Part shown: positions 1 to 9,682 of the stretch, in pieces
How the letters are laid out: every line of letters begins with the position of its first letter
How positions within the stretch are numbered: the first letter of the stretch is position 1
Assembly: GCA_963764345.1 (NCBI GenBank)
Contig: CAVXSF010000002.1
Location: 124,001-188,000 of the forward strand
Direction of reading: 5' to 3'
DNA from: DASQZK01 sp963764345
Lineage (GTDB): Bacteria > Bacteroidota > Bacteroidia > Bacteroidales > GCA-2748055
DNA length: 64,000 bases
Position numbers and translations under genes: made by a program
Notes under the pieces: generated by a model
What the model was told of the DNA's origin: nothing
The model's input: only the letters and a program-made list of their open reading frames with translations
Database searches by the model: none

Positions 1-1
1 G

Positions 2-340
2 GCCTCACCGGAGCCTTATGAGAAATTATCCTTTTCATGTTGTGACGATCCTGAAATAATGGTGGAGCTGAACAATCTCGACAGGAAGAATATCATCATT
101 GCCGGGATCGAGGCTCATGTCTGTGTTTTACAGACGGCAGTTGATCTGCTGGAAAACGGATTTCAGCCGGTGGTTATCGAAGACTGCGTCTCGTCGCGGA
201 AAGCCGGCGATAAGGCCGTCGCTATCCAAAGAATGAGGAAAGAAGGAGTGGTGATCAGTACCGTTGAATCTATCTTATTCGAACTTGCCCGGGTGAGCGG
301 GACGGAACAATTTAAAGCTATTTCGCGCCTGGTAAAATAA
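2..340 (+). CDS. Isochorismatase-family cysteine hydrolase, C-terminal part
   Basis: The reading frame is open from the first bases of the window, so the N-terminus lies upstream; the ATG at 59 is internal. The visible part has the hallmark GIEAHVCV segment, whose Cys is the nucleophile of isochorismatase/nicotinamidase-fold hydrolases, followed by the usual alternating helix-strand end (TAVDLLENGF, VVIEDCVSSR). The catalytic Asp and Lys would be upstream and cannot be checked. Family members hydrolyse small amides or esters; the substrate cannot be deduced. The stop lies 9 bp before a PfkB kinase start, so the two are probably co-transcribed. Confidence 0.85.
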   Translation, partial: ASPEPYEKLSFSCCDDPEIMVELNNLDRKNIIIAGIEAHVCVLQTAVDLLENGFQPVVIEDCVSSRKAGDKAVAIQRMRKEGVVISTVESILFELARVSGTEQFKAISRLVK

Positions 341-349
341 TGATTATCT

Positions 350-1285
350 ATGTCCAGAGTATTTGCTGTTGGAGAAACCCTCCTCGATGTTATATTCAGA
401 AACGACCAACCCGTGTCAGCTACACCGGGTGGTTCGATGCTTAACACCGCGGTGAGCCTGGGTCGCCTGGGTGCAGATGTGTATTTCGTGAGTGATTACG
501 GACAAGACCATGTCGGGAAGATGATTGACACATTTCTCACGAAAAGTGGGGTTAAAACCGATTATGTTCAGCGCTATGAGCAGCATAAGTCAGGACTCGC
601 CCTGGCTTTCCTGGACGAAAATAACGATGCGGCTTACCAGTTTTATAAGGACTTCCCGGAAAAAAGGATGGAGGACATCGTCATCCCGTTCAGTAAGGAT
701 GACCTCCTGCTTTTTGGTAGTTTCTTCGCACTGACCGATAATGTCAGGGAAGCACTGAAGCGTTTTCTGGTCGCTGCACGGCAGGCAGGAAGCATCATCA
801 TGTATGATCCGAATTTCAGGAAAGCCCATCTGCACGAGTTGGACAGGCTAAGGCCCATGATCCTGGAGAACATGCAGTATGCCGATATCGTGAGAGGTTC
901 CAATGAGGATTTTGAAGTGATCTTCGGCACTACCGGCGCAGCAAAGGCCTGGGAGGAAGTAAGGAATGCCGGTTGTAAAGGACTGTTTTACACTGAAAAC
1001 AAGAATGGCGTAGAAATTCTGACACCGGACTATGCCTTTCACCTCGATGTTCCTCAAATCGAAACCGTAAGCACTATTGGTGCCGGTGATAATTTCAATG
1101 CCGGCATTCTCTGGACGTTTCTGCAACAGGACAGCCTTCATGCCGCATCTCAGATTCCAGGTCCGGTATGGCAGCAGGCAGGTAAGAACGGCATCGCCTT
1201 CTCATCTGATGTTTGCCGGCATTATGAGAATTATATCTCGGAGGCGTTTGCAGCGGAGATGCAGGGAGTGAAAGGTGAGGAATGA
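350..1285 (+). CDS. PfkB-family carbohydrate kinase, fructokinase-like
   Basis: A 311-residue cytoplasmic ribokinase/PfkB-fold kinase, a usual length for fructokinases. The N-terminal sugar-binding signature (PGGSMLNTAVSLGRLG) lies near residues 26-41 and the C-terminal anion-hole motif GAGDNFNAG, whose Asp is the catalytic base, near residue 245. By family it transfers the ATP gamma-phosphate to a sugar such as fructose; the substrate is inferred from general similarity only. It starts 10 bp after the preceding hydrolase and the last codons run straight into repeat array 1. A second PfkB kinase lies at 41.4-42.6 kb and belongs to a different subgroup (389 residues). Confidence 0.9.
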   Translation: MSRVFAVGETLLDVIFRNDQPVSATPGGSMLNTAVSLGRLGADVYFVSDYGQDHVGKMIDTFLTKSGVKTDYVQRYEQHKSGLALAFLDENNDAAYQFYKDFPEKRMEDIVIPFSKDDLLLFGSFFALTDNVREALKRFLVAARQAGSIIMYDPNFRKAHLHELDRLRPMILENMQYADIVRGSNEDFEVIFGTTGAAKAWEEVRNAGCKGLFYTENKNGVEILTPDYAFHLDVPQIETVSTIGAGDNFNAGILWTFLQQDSLHAASQIPGPVWQQAGKNGIAFSSDVCRHYENYISEAFAAEMQGVKGEE

Positions 1286-1859
1286 GGATTTTGGATTTTC
1301 ATTCATTTTCACCACGGATTACACAGATTACACAGATTATCAAAGATTGGGATCCGGTTTTTCAATAGACGTGAAGCATCACGTCTCAACGTTTTGGTTT
1401 ATCATTCGAATTATTATTCGATATTCATTATTCGATATTCATTATTCATTATTCTTCCCTTTCGCCTTTCGCCTTTCGCCTTTCACCTTTTTCCCAACCT
1501 CTTCTTCCCCTCGCTCACCCCTTATTCCCCTGAAAGGGGAAACCCAGCCCGCCGCAGCATTTACGAAGTCCTTCTCCCGTCTCCTGTCTCCCGTCTCCGA
1601 CTTCGATATTCATTATTCGATATTCATTATTCATTATTCCTCTTTTCCCTTTCGCCTTTCACCTTTCGCCTTTCACCTTTTTCCCAACCTCTTCTTCCCC
1701 TCGCTCACCCCTTATTCCCCTGAAAGGGGAAACCCTGCCCGCCGCAGCATTTACGAAGTCCTTCTCCCGTCTCCGGTCTCTCGTCTCCCTTCAATCCCTA
1801 TTCCCTATTCATATTCATTATTCCCTCATCCCTTCAATCCCTCACCTTTCGCCTTTCAC

Positions 1860-2125
1860 CTTCAGAACACCGGGCATAGTAAGGGGTCCTCGAGATTCTA
1901 CGGAGTCCTTATTTCGTAGGCATCCCTCCCCCGCCTTCCAACATCTCCGTCCCTTAATGGATTCCTCTCTTCCCAATTTCAGCTTCACCATTTCGCCTTT
2001 TTGACGAAAAGTTATCAACTCATCCCAAATGGGTGACCCCTTATTCTTGAGGAATACCGGCTGAAGATCGTCTTTTTTTTGTCTCACTGCAAGAATTCAT
2101 TTCAGTCCTTTTTCGTATCCAGTTA
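1860..2125 (-). repeat. R1 repeat module, copy A
   Basis: A unit of about 250 bp recognised because it recurs at 2585-2760, 11319-11500 and 44050-44285. Shared landmarks on the minus strand are GTTGATAACTTTTCGTCAAAAAG, CATTAAGG.GCGG and GGGATGCC. Copies A and D (44 kb) also share an extension around a poly-A stretch and GGACTGAAAT. A short minus-strand frame reads GELITFRQKG in the related copies but drifts afterwards. Confidence 0.75.
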
Positions 2126-2584
2126 TTCTTGTCTCCAATTCGACACCTCCTTATCGTTCACCTCTTACCCAATTGAGAAGTCACCCGTTATCAAGCCAAC
2201 CGCACCCGATTCCGGTAATTAGATATTCACAGGGAGAGATGCATTGTCCCGTGTATCTATTCGAAAAATCGACTATCATATTCGATATTCATTATTCCTC
2301 TCTTCCCTTTCACCTTTCACCTTTCGCCTTTCACCTTTTTCCCAACCTCTTCTTCCCCTCGCTCACCCCTTATTCCCCTGAAAGGGGAAACCCAGCCCGC
2401 CGCAGCATTTACTAAGTCCTTCTCCCGCCACCGATCATTCGATATTCCCGATGTCTGATCCCTAATCCCTAATCCCTAATCCCTAACTAACTCCCTCAAT
2501 CCCTCAATCCCTCAATCCCTCAATCCCTCAATCCCTCAATCCCTCAATCCCTCACTTTCACCTTTCGCCTTTCGCCTTTCGCCT

Positions 2585-2830
2585 TCAGAGGACCGGACAT
2601 AGCATTGGGTCTCGAGATTCTAAGGAGTCTGTGTTTAGATAGGGCATCCCACCCCCGCCTTCCAACACTCCGCCGCCCTTAATGGCTTTCGCCCCCCAAA
2701 TCTCAGCGTCCTCTTTTGCCCTTTTTGACGAAAAGTTATCAACTCACCCAAAAAGATGATATCGGTGATGGTTGAAAACGATGTTCATGAAATGGCACGC
2801 CAGGGCGTGCCTCTACGATTGCTTCTATAT
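2585..2830 (-). repeat. R1 repeat module, copy B, with GGCACGCC hairpin
   Basis: Same module as at 1860-2125, in the same orientation. It is followed by a segment containing the perfect hairpin GGCACGCC-AG-GGCGTGCC (2794-2811) flanked by TCTAC. The hairpin segment is also present, inverted, next to copy C at 11243-11317, so module and hairpin have been copied together. The frame beginning GELITFRQKGQKRTLRFG is preserved only in its first part here. Confidence 0.75.
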
Positions 2831-2988
2831 ACTACCCCGTTTCATTTTCTCTCTCATTCTTCCTCCGGAATTTTTCGTATATTTAACCCATTCAATGGAT
2901 CAACAAACCCGCCAAAGCATGCCTTGTCTCTCAAACGATTTAACATGCTTTCTATATGGCACATGATTAGAGCTAAAACTACAGAACA

Positions 2989-4017
2989 ATGAAAAAATGG
3001 GTAACGAGAATGCTGATGATTACAGGAATAGTTATCCTTGCTCTGTTTATCGGATTGCTGTATAAAATATTTTTGACTGGGCCAACGCTTCCCGAAAACA
3101 CCAGTGCCCTTGTCGATAGTCTTATAGAAACCAAAATTCCTGAATTTGTTACGGGAGATGCAGGTTTCGTTAAGTCCGGTGAGAACAGGGTGTGGTATGA
3201 AAGCATCACTCCTGATGATTCGGTAAAAGGCACTGTGATTCTTTTCATGGGAATATCAAATGATGCACTGGGGTGGCCGCAGAAATTTATCGATAACCTG
3301 GTAGCTTCGGGATTCCGGGTCATACGTTACGATTACCGTGGTACGGGGATGTCCGGTTCCGTTGAAAATGATCCCTATACGTTGAAAGATCTTGCAGCTG
3401 ATGCCGTATTGATACTGGATACACTGCACATAGAAAAAGCCCACCTTGTAGGTGTTTCCCTCGGCGGGATGGTTGCCCAGGAATATGTGATTCATTATCC
3501 CGAAAGAGCGGCTACGCTTACATCGGTGATGTCCTCAGGCAATATCGTGGATCCTGAACTTCCGGCTATAAGCAAAAAGTTTGTAATTGACCTAATCAGT
3601 TCCAGCCTGAAATACAGCCTCTTTTCTTCTGAAAAGAACATCGTCAAACGTAATATTGCTGTGAGGGTAATCCTGCAGGGTGATGCCGATTATGATATTG
3701 ATGTGACCGGTGTAACCCAACAGGTACTCTATAACCTGAGGGAGAGGAATGGTTATAACAGGAAAGCTTCAAAACAGCAGCAACAGGCGGTCATGAGTTC
3801 CGGTTCAAGGTACGAAGCACTAGAATCCATCGATATTCCAACCCTGGTGATCCACGGAGTCAATGACCCGTTTATTCCCATTGCACATAGTAAAAAACTC
3901 GCTTCTGTGATTCCTGGTGCCAGAACACTTTGGATTGATAATATGGGTCATGATGTCCCACCTTACCTGATCGACTCCTTAACGGATATTCTTACAGAAC
4001 ATTTTGAAGGCCGGTAA
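2989..4017 (+). CDS. Membrane-anchored alpha/beta hydrolase
   Basis: A 342-residue protein with one N-terminal hydrophobic segment (about residues 8-27), likely an uncleaved anchor or signal, then a complete alpha/beta-hydrolase domain. The oxyanion/strand region YDYRGTGMSG, the nucleophile elbow GVSLGGM (Ser-157), the acidic residue in HGVNDPF and the His in NMGHDVP give a full triad. This fits an esterase or haloperoxidase-like hydrolase acting outside the cytoplasmic membrane; the substrate is unknown. It is monocistronic, bounded by repeat array 1 upstream and the metA leader downstream. Confidence 0.85.
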   Translation: MKKWVTRMLMITGIVILALFIGLLYKIFLTGPTLPENTSALVDSLIETKIPEFVTGDAGFVKSGENRVWYESITPDDSVKGTVILFMGISNDALGWPQKFIDNLVASGFRVIRYDYRGTGMSGSVENDPYTLKDLAADAVLILDTLHIEKAHLVGVSLGGMVAQEYVIHYPERAATLTSVMSSGNIVDPELPAISKKFVIDLISSSLKYSLFSSEKNIVKRNIAVRVILQGDADYDIDVTGVTQQVLYNLRERNGYNRKASKQQQQAVMSSGSRYEALESIDIPTLVIHGVNDPFIPIAHSKKLASVIPGARTLWIDNMGHDVPPYLIDSLTDILTEHFEGR

Positions 4018-4205
4018 TCCGGAAAATGAATGAGACAGGTTCTGCATTTGTCTTACCCAATGCTTATATTTTACAGGTCATATTTCTACCCCGGGTATCA
4101 TGTTTCCACCTCCGATTTTTTGAACCTGACTGCCTGAGATTTGTTAAGTACTTTTATGATATAACGTATTTCTGCATTTATTGATACTGAAATCAAGTTT
4201 TTATT

Positions 4206-5114
4206 ATGCCTATAAACGTTCCCAATAATCTGCCTGCCATCAAGGAGTTGAAGAATGAAAATATCTTCATCATGGAAGAATCGCGGGCAACACAACAGGA
4301 TATCCGTCCTCTGAGGGTAGCCCTGCTAAACCTTATGCCCCTGAAAAAGGTTGCCGAAACCGACATGATACGCAACCTTTCGAACACATCGCTGCAGGTG
4401 GAACTCGACCTGTTGTATATGGATGAGCATGAATCAAAGAACACCCCCAGGGAGCATCTTGAGGTATTTTACAAAACTTTTGATGATGTTTATTGCAGAA
4501 GATACGACGGGCTCATCATTACCGGGGCCCCGGTTGAACTTCTGCCTTTTGAAAAGGTTGATTACTGGGATAAGCTTTGTGAGGTGATGGAATGGAGCAA
4601 GACCAATGTTACGAGTACACTTCATATCTGTTGGGGAGCTCAGGCCGGTCTGTATTACCATTACGGGATTAAGAAATATCCGCTTCCGAAAAAGGCTTTC
4701 GGAGTGTTCGACCATTTCATTTCGGATCCTAAAGTGCCGTTGGTTCGCGGATTTGACGATGTCTTCCCGGCGCCCCATTCCCGTTATACCGAAAACCGGC
4801 TGGAAGATCTCAGGAATCATCCCGACCTCTCTGTCCTCGCCTGGTCGGAAAAAGTGGGATCCAATATCGTGGTTTCCAATGATAACCGCCAGATCTTTAT
4901 TGCGGGTCACCTCGAATACAATCCGCTTACCCTGAAGAAGGAATATGACCGGGACCTCAAAAAAGGCCTGGATATCGACATCCCGCAAATTATTTTCCGG
5001 GCAATGATCCCTCCAAAGACTCCTGTGATCCGATGGCGGGCGCATGCCAACCTGCTGTTTTCCAACTGGCTGAACTATTATGTTTACCAGGTTACACCTT
5101 ATAAGTGGGAATGA
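4206..5114 (+). CDS. metAA: Homoserine O-acetyltransferase (MetA family)
   Basis: A 302-residue MetA/HTS-family enzyme of methionine biosynthesis. The nucleophile Cys-142 sits in ICWGAQAGLYYHYG, and His-235 and Glu-237 in AGHLEYN complete the active site. Residue 111 is Glu (GAPVELLPF). In characterised MetA enzymes Glu at this site selects acetyl-CoA and Gly selects succinyl-CoA, so the product should be O-acetyl-L-homoserine although such genes are often named succinyltransferases. The length is typical. The 188-bp leader was inspected for a SAM riboswitch and none was recognised. It stands alone. Confidence 0.93.
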   Translation: MPINVPNNLPAIKELKNENIFIMEESRATQQDIRPLRVALLNLMPLKKVAETDMIRNLSNTSLQVELDLLYMDEHESKNTPREHLEVFYKTFDDVYCRRYDGLIITGAPVELLPFEKVDYWDKLCEVMEWSKTNVTSTLHICWGAQAGLYYHYGIKKYPLPKKAFGVFDHFISDPKVPLVRGFDDVFPAPHSRYTENRLEDLRNHPDLSVLAWSEKVGSNIVVSNDNRQIFIAGHLEYNPLTLKKEYDRDLKKGLDIDIPQIIFRAMIPPKTPVIRWRAHANLLFSNWLNYYVYQVTPYKWE

Positions 5115-5259
5115 GCTTTACCCTTGGAAAGAGTGGACAGATAAGCCGTAATTTTAATGGTTTGTTTGCCTGACCGCAGGTTTCTTATTAGTTGATCTCA
5201 AAATCCATATCCACCCATGTGGCCAGGAACCTGTTTTTTACTAAGTTTCCACTATTTAT

Positions 5260-7327
5260 TTATTTGAATTCGACGTTTAATTTTGTATGATGATCGACAA
5301 AGGAGGTTCCGGTCCTGACATTAAATTTCCCTTTCGCTCCCTGCACGGTTACAGACAGTGTATTGTCATCGTAGTGCCAGCTCACCGTTCCGTATTTTGT
5401 CCGGTAGTTTTCGATTCCCATGGTATGGTTAAGCCATTCTCGTGGCACTCCTCCACCAACAACCAGTACAGGGTCACTGCCAGATTCATCAAAATAGGCA
5501 AGCATGTCGATCTGCAGCAGAAGATAGTTCCGAAGCTGTCCAGTAATGCGGAGTTACATATTTAGGTTTGAGCCAGCCCCGGTATTGATCCCAGCCATGG
5601 AAGGAGTTTTCTTCTCCATTCCCTTCCCAGAAGGTATAGAGGCCCGGCGAACACTGGTTGTTCCAGAAATAGTGAAGAGTCTGCCAGGTGTATTCCGGTT
5701 TGTCGCAAAATAGCCACTGATGAGCCTCAGCCATCTTAAAGTAAGTCCACAGAGGTCTCTCCTTCGGCACGCCGTTTTCCCATGTATCCTCTTGTTCTTT
5801 GGTCAGCTTCTCGACAAAAAACGGATTATCCTTACTGGTGATCCAGGAGGGCCAGATGCTGACCATATAATTTCTTTCATTTTCATATTTAGCCTGTCCG
5901 AATTCTTTCATCCAGGCTGATTTAAGTTTAGCCGCTTTCTTTGTACACTGATCTGCCACGTCCGGTTTACCCAGTTTAGCAGCAAGTTTTGAGGCCTGTA
6001 TCAGCCCGCGGTAAGATATGGCCGTTATATATAACGCCGGGAAATGGAGATCCATAGCTCCGATAATAAGGCCGTCTTCTGATTTCATACAGATAAGCTG
6101 TCTGCGTTTCAGATCGTTTTGAAGATGCGGGGCGATAGGGCCGATGTAATTCTCGTAAATATTGCCTTCTGCGTTCATCATCGTATCTATGTATCTGAGT
6201 TTCCTCTCGATATGGGGCCAAAGCCACCTGTAGTATTCAGGGTCATCGATCAGAAAAGCCACCTCTGTCAGAGCATTGATCTCTGAACCCGGGGCATCAC
6301 CCTCTGCACCGAATCCGCCGAAAAAATCATTCTCTGCGAAATATACGGAAAGTTCCCTTGCCGTTTCCAGGTTACCACTCTTTGCCATTGCCATCAGCGA
6401 GTAAGCCCCGTCACGTTCCCAGGCCAGGGGGTAATTCACAGGCTCTCCGGGACCGGTCTGCCGGCCGGTATATCCCATCATCAGGTTCGCAGCCTGGGCA
6501 TTGATACAGTCTGTAAAGGCTTTATCGGGAACGTCAATGCTGAATTGCGGCACGGTCTTTCGGTGATTCAGTGGACTGTTAAATACAGGCCGGGTATCAT
6601 GTATGGTTATCACCAGGGGTGAATTCCCGAATTCGAGCCTGGCAAAAGCCCATCCTTCAGGACTTTGTACGGGGTTTCCTCCAGGCCGGGCAGTAAAAAG
6701 CTCTCCTTTATCTTCATCGCCGGTAAAAACAGCTAAGGGAATGGATGACGGAGTGACGATCCACCGGTGATTGATCAGAAGTCGTGTTTTGTCCCAGACG
6801 ATAGAGGTCAAAGGACCACCTGCAGGACCCGTACTCCGGAAAGAAAGGGCAAATGAGTAATCAGGATGATCCCCGGGGTGAAAGGAGAACGTCCATGATC
6901 CTGGTTTATCGTACTTCCACACACACTTGTAATATGGAGTCGTTGAACTTATGGAAGGCATCATGTCATCCTTCTCCCAGACATATTTCTGACCTATCTG
7001 GTCCATGGGAATATTATCACTCGTGGCTACCACGTGATTGTTCTTATCCAGAACCCATACCGCCACACCGAAGCTTCCGGGCGAGGGACTGAAACTCCCG
7101 GCCGGTTCGTGATATGCCTTTTGGCTCAGTGGGCTACCGGGCTCCCCAAGTAAAGCATGGCCGTCGCCCCTTGGCCAGAGGTCGTCGGGTCTCCGGCTCA
7201 TGGCGTCAAGGGCGATCTGTCGTTGTGTTAATGCTGAATCCTGTGCCAGGACGGAAGGGAAATTTGCAGTGATCCAGAACAGGACGATTCCGGCTGAGAT
7301 GCACTTTGCTGATACATGTTGAAACAT
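5260..7327 (-). CDS. Secreted (alpha/alpha)6-barrel glycosidase-like protein, frameshifted
   Basis: The frame starting at 7327 (preceded by a strong GGAGGA ribosome site) encodes a Sec signal peptide, a beta-rich N-terminal domain and a helical domain with YPLAWERDGAYSLMAM and GYTGRQTGPG, resembling six-hairpin glycosidases (GH15/amylo-glucosidase-like). The exact GH family is not recognised. This frame stops at 5489, but the homologous sequence continues in another frame (YLLLQIDMLAYFDESG and onward) to 5260. Removing one base near 5515 joins TASE to YLLLQ, so a +1 insertion, either a sequencing error or a recent mutation, breaks the gene. Restored length is about 688 residues. Likely role: extracytoplasmic glycan hydrolysis. 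Confidence 0.75.
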
Positions 7328-7694
7328 ATTGAAATCCTCCGGTTTTAATTATCAATAGAAATGCGATAATCGGTCAACTTATATCTCTGGAAAATGTTAT
7401 AAATTTTTCTGGGAAAACGGATGATCTCTTTCAATTAAAAAATGATGCCTTCAATTTATGTGTTTGATGGAGTTATTCGAGTATTGCCGTAATAAAAGTA
7501 AGAAATTTTCCTGTACGGCAAGAAATTTCCAGACGGCTGAGTGCGTCTTTGGCGGTTGCCTGTAAGGTTTTAATTCCGGGGGTGAAAAAGTCAGGTTAAA
7601 AAAATTCAGGAAAAGCAAAGTGAATTGTAACTTTGGTCCTCTATAATAAAGTCACGAAGCTTAATATAACAGGATTTTTTATTTAAAATTCAGG
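7328..7694. promoter_or_regulatory. Divergent intergenic region with one promoter-like box
   Basis: 367 bp between the divergent glycosidase and pentapeptide-repeat genes. On the plus strand TAACTTTG (7628-7635) matches the Bacteroidota -7 element TAnnTTTG and lies about 60 bp before the downstream start. No convincing TTG -33 element was found at the expected spacing, so the call is weak. Nothing else is recognisable. Confidence 0.35.
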
Positions 7695-8276
7695 ATGTTC
7701 AATATGAATTATGCGATAACGGAAAATAAAACTTTCAAAGGCATCGATTTTTCAACAGTGGAATTGACTGCGGGCGAATTTGATACATGCAGATTTAGCG
7801 GTTGTAATTTTTCGGGTTCCGATATGTCGGAAAGAGTTTTTCAACAATGTGAGTTTGAGCAGTGTGATTTCAGCAATACCCGTTTGAAAAATACGATCAT
7901 GCAGGAAATAAAATTCAGCGAATGCAAACTAATAGGGCTGAATTTTAGTGATTGTAAGGAATTTTTACTTTCATTTTCCTTTAGAGATTGCCGGTTGGAC
8001 CTTTCTACATTTCATGATCTGAAAATCAGGAAAACCGTATTTGAGAACTGTACACTTTTGGAAGTGGATTTCACTGGTACGGATCTGACAGGGTCTGTGT
8101 TTGAAAACTGTGATCTGAGTCAGGCAGTTTTTGATCACACCATTCTTGAAAAGGCTGATTTCCGGACGGCAGCACATTACTCGATCGATCCTGAATTAAA
8201 CCGTCTCGGGAAAGCGTTGTTCTCCCTACAGGGATTGCCAGGTCTCCTGGTAAAATATGACATTGAAATTGAGTGA
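7695..8276 (+). CDS. Pentapeptide-repeat protein, Qnr-like
   Basis: 193 residues made almost wholly of A(D/N)LXX-type pentapeptides (CRFSGCNFSG, CEFEQCDFSN, ADFRTA), which fold as a right-handed quadrilateral beta-helix. The end (HYSIDPELNR..ALFSLQGLPGLLVKYDIEIE) closely resembles the conserved dimerisation tail of Qnr-type proteins, which mimic DNA and protect type II topoisomerases. Chromosomal members are common and usually have no proven role, so gyrase protection is an inference. The alternative start MNYA is at 7704. It lies 68 bp before mscL in the same direction. Confidence 0.88.
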   Translation: MFNMNYAITENKTFKGIDFSTVELTAGEFDTCRFSGCNFSGSDMSERVFQQCEFEQCDFSNTRLKNTIMQEIKFSECKLIGLNFSDCKEFLLSFSFRDCRLDLSTFHDLKIRKTVFENCTLLEVDFTGTDLTGSVFENCDLSQAVFDHTILEKADFRTAAHYSIDPELNRLGKALFSLQGLPGLLVKYDIEIE

Positions 8277-8344
8277 AATCAAAATGATCCCCATTGAAAC
8301 TTGAAAATATAAACTTTCTCAAATATTAACTAATCTTCCGAATC

Positions 8345-8770
8345 ATGAAAGAATTTAAGGAGTTTATCAGCAGGGGAAATGTCATCGAAATGGCAACGGG
8401 TCTAATCATGGCCTTATATTTTGGGGCCATCGTAAAATCTTTTGTTGGCGATATCCTCATGCCGCCGATTGGTTTACTTTTAGGCGGAGTCGATTTTTCG
8501 CATTTGAAATGGGTCCTTACACCCGGAGTTGCCGAATCGGTAGCTGGTGCAGGCGATGGGGCTGCTGAAGTGGCCATATCGTATGGACTTTTCATTAATA
8601 CTATCATCACATTCATCATCGTTGCCTTTGCTATTTTTTTTGTGGTCAAGGCATACAATCATATGAAAATGCGAATGGAGAAGAAACAGGAAGAAACAAT
8701 TCCGGCTCCTCCGGCACCATCAAGGGAAGAAATTTTACTCACGGAAATCCGCGATTTGCTGAAGAAATAA
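8345..8770 (+). CDS. mscL: Large-conductance mechanosensitive channel MscL
   Basis: 141 residues with the canonical MscL layout: amphipathic N-terminus (MKEFKEFISRGNVIEMATG), TM1 with small residues lining the pore (ALYFGAIVKSFVGDILMPPIG), periplasmic loop, TM2 (YGLFINTIITFIIVAFAIFFVV), and a charged cytoplasmic helix ending REEILLTEIRDLLKK. It forms a homopentameric inner-membrane channel that opens under high membrane tension and protects against hypo-osmotic shock. The length is typical. No partner genes are implied by the context. Confidence 0.97.
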   Translation: MKEFKEFISRGNVIEMATGLIMALYFGAIVKSFVGDILMPPIGLLLGGVDFSHLKWVLTPGVAESVAGAGDGAAEVAISYGLFINTIITFIIVAFAIFFVVKAYNHMKMRMEKKQEETIPAPPAPSREEILLTEIRDLLKK

Positions 8771-8809
8771 GAAAAGACATGATCCCGGAATGCATAAGGC
8801 AATCAGGTC

Positions 8810-9398
8810 ATGATGATAAAAGCAGCACCCCTGAGGTTTTTAAAGGCAATGGAAAGATATCTGATCTTCGGAATTTTGAGTATACCCGTAATTCTTCTGT
8901 CCATGCGCGGGTTATCCAGGTTAAAGAGTCATGGATTTTACCGGTTTTTCAGCTGGGAATGTATCATCTTTCTATTTGCAGCGAACTATAAATACTGGTT
9001 TGTGAATCCGGTAAGTTTTTTACAGATCGTTTCATGGATTTGCCTTATCCTCTCCGCTTACCTGGTCACGGCAGGGGTAATTAAACTTAAAAAGGCAGGA
9101 AAACCCGGTAGAGGACGGGAAGACCACTCATTATTCCGGTTTGAGAGAACAAGTGAACTGGTTCAGGAAGGGATCTATAAATATATCAGACATCCGCTTT
9201 ATTCGTCGCTTTTGTTCCTTACCTGGGGTATTTATATGAAAAATACAACGTTACTTTTACTTGTTCCCGCTATACTCTCAACCCTTTTTCTGTTTCTCAC
9301 TGCCCTTTTTGATGAAAGGGAATGTATTGAATTTTTTGGTGAAAAGTACAGAGGTCTATATGCGGAAAAGCAAGCGGTTCATTCCATTTATTCTTTAA
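8810..9398 (+). CDS. Isoprenylcysteine methyltransferase-like membrane protein, 3' frameshift
   Basis: An integral membrane protein with four or five hydrophobic segments and the SAM-binding signature of the ICMT/phospholipid methyltransferase superfamily (IYKYIRHPLYSSLLFLTWG, then ERECIEFFGEKYRG). As printed the frame runs on to 9520 into a palindromic element. One base too many near 9356 causes this: dropping it gives GYMRKSKRFIPFIL and a stop at 9396-9398, the expected family C-terminus. The start is uncertain (ATG 8810 or 8849). Substrate unknown; bacterial relatives methylate lipids or small membrane substrates. Confidence 0.75.
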
Positions 9399-9463
9399 AT
9401 GAAAATAGGGTCGTTGCTGCCGGGCTTTACCTGAACCATATTTATCATTTCCTGTTAATACAA

Positions 9464-9592
9464 TGTCGTTTAGATAAGCTCCCTTCGGCTGATCGGGTTT
9501 GCGTTTTAGAAAATTATTGAGCGAAGTCGAAATAATTTTGACGGAAAAATAATCGTCGATCCTGCAGCCGAAGGGAGCTTATCTAAACGACA
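9464..9592. repeat. MITE-like element with 28-bp perfect terminal inverted repeats
   Basis: The arms 9464-9491 and 9565-9592 are exact inverted copies over 28 bp (reading GTCGTTTAGATAAGC at the outer end). The 73-bp interior holds a second nested inverted repeat, AAAATTATT/AATAATTTT (9510-9539), around a GAGCGAAGTCGA core. It codes for no protein. It may act as a transcription terminator or be a non-autonomous mobile element. A partial, degenerate resemblance (GCAGCCGAAGG and TTATCT.AACG) occurs at 32411-32450. Confidence 0.7.
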
Positions 9593-9682
9593 ATGCCTGT
9601 TAATGCATAAATCCGGAACAGAATGATCCTGAAAGACAGGACTAATTACTGATCCGGACAGATGAATTTAATATGCAAAGCC

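Larger units (their letters stand above)
1290..2840. repeat. Composite repeat array 1 (non-coding)
   Basis: About 1.5 kb without a credible gene. It opens with CACCACGGATTACACAG-type 9-mers (1309-1340) and a hairpin AGACGTGA/TCACGTCT (1367-1386). Then come runs of 7-mers (TTTCGCC, CATTATT/CGATATT, CTCCCGT, TAATCCC) and an 8-mer (CAATCCCT, about seven copies at 2490-2550). Embedded are three copies of a roughly 190-bp module containing TTCCCCT-GAA-AGGGGAA and CCGCAGCATTTAC (centred near 1540, 1730 and 2390). Two copies of another unit, here called R1, lie at about 1860-2125 and 2585-2830. Long open frames across it are low-complexity artefacts. The same modules recur inverted at 11.2-12.4 kb. 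Confidence 0.9.

Noticed and set aside
1275..1919. Long plus-strand open frame (214 codons) after the PfkB gene
   Set aside because: It consists of translated 7-mer repeats and shares no protein-like pattern; the same DNA occurs inverted in array 2.
4018..4205. SAM riboswitch upstream of metA
   Set aside because: The leader was read for conserved SAM-I/SAM-II core motifs and a terminator hairpin and none was found; a covariance-model search would decide.
4434..5045. 203-codon minus-strand frame opposite metA
   Set aside because: Antisense shadow of a well-supported metA; no family pattern.
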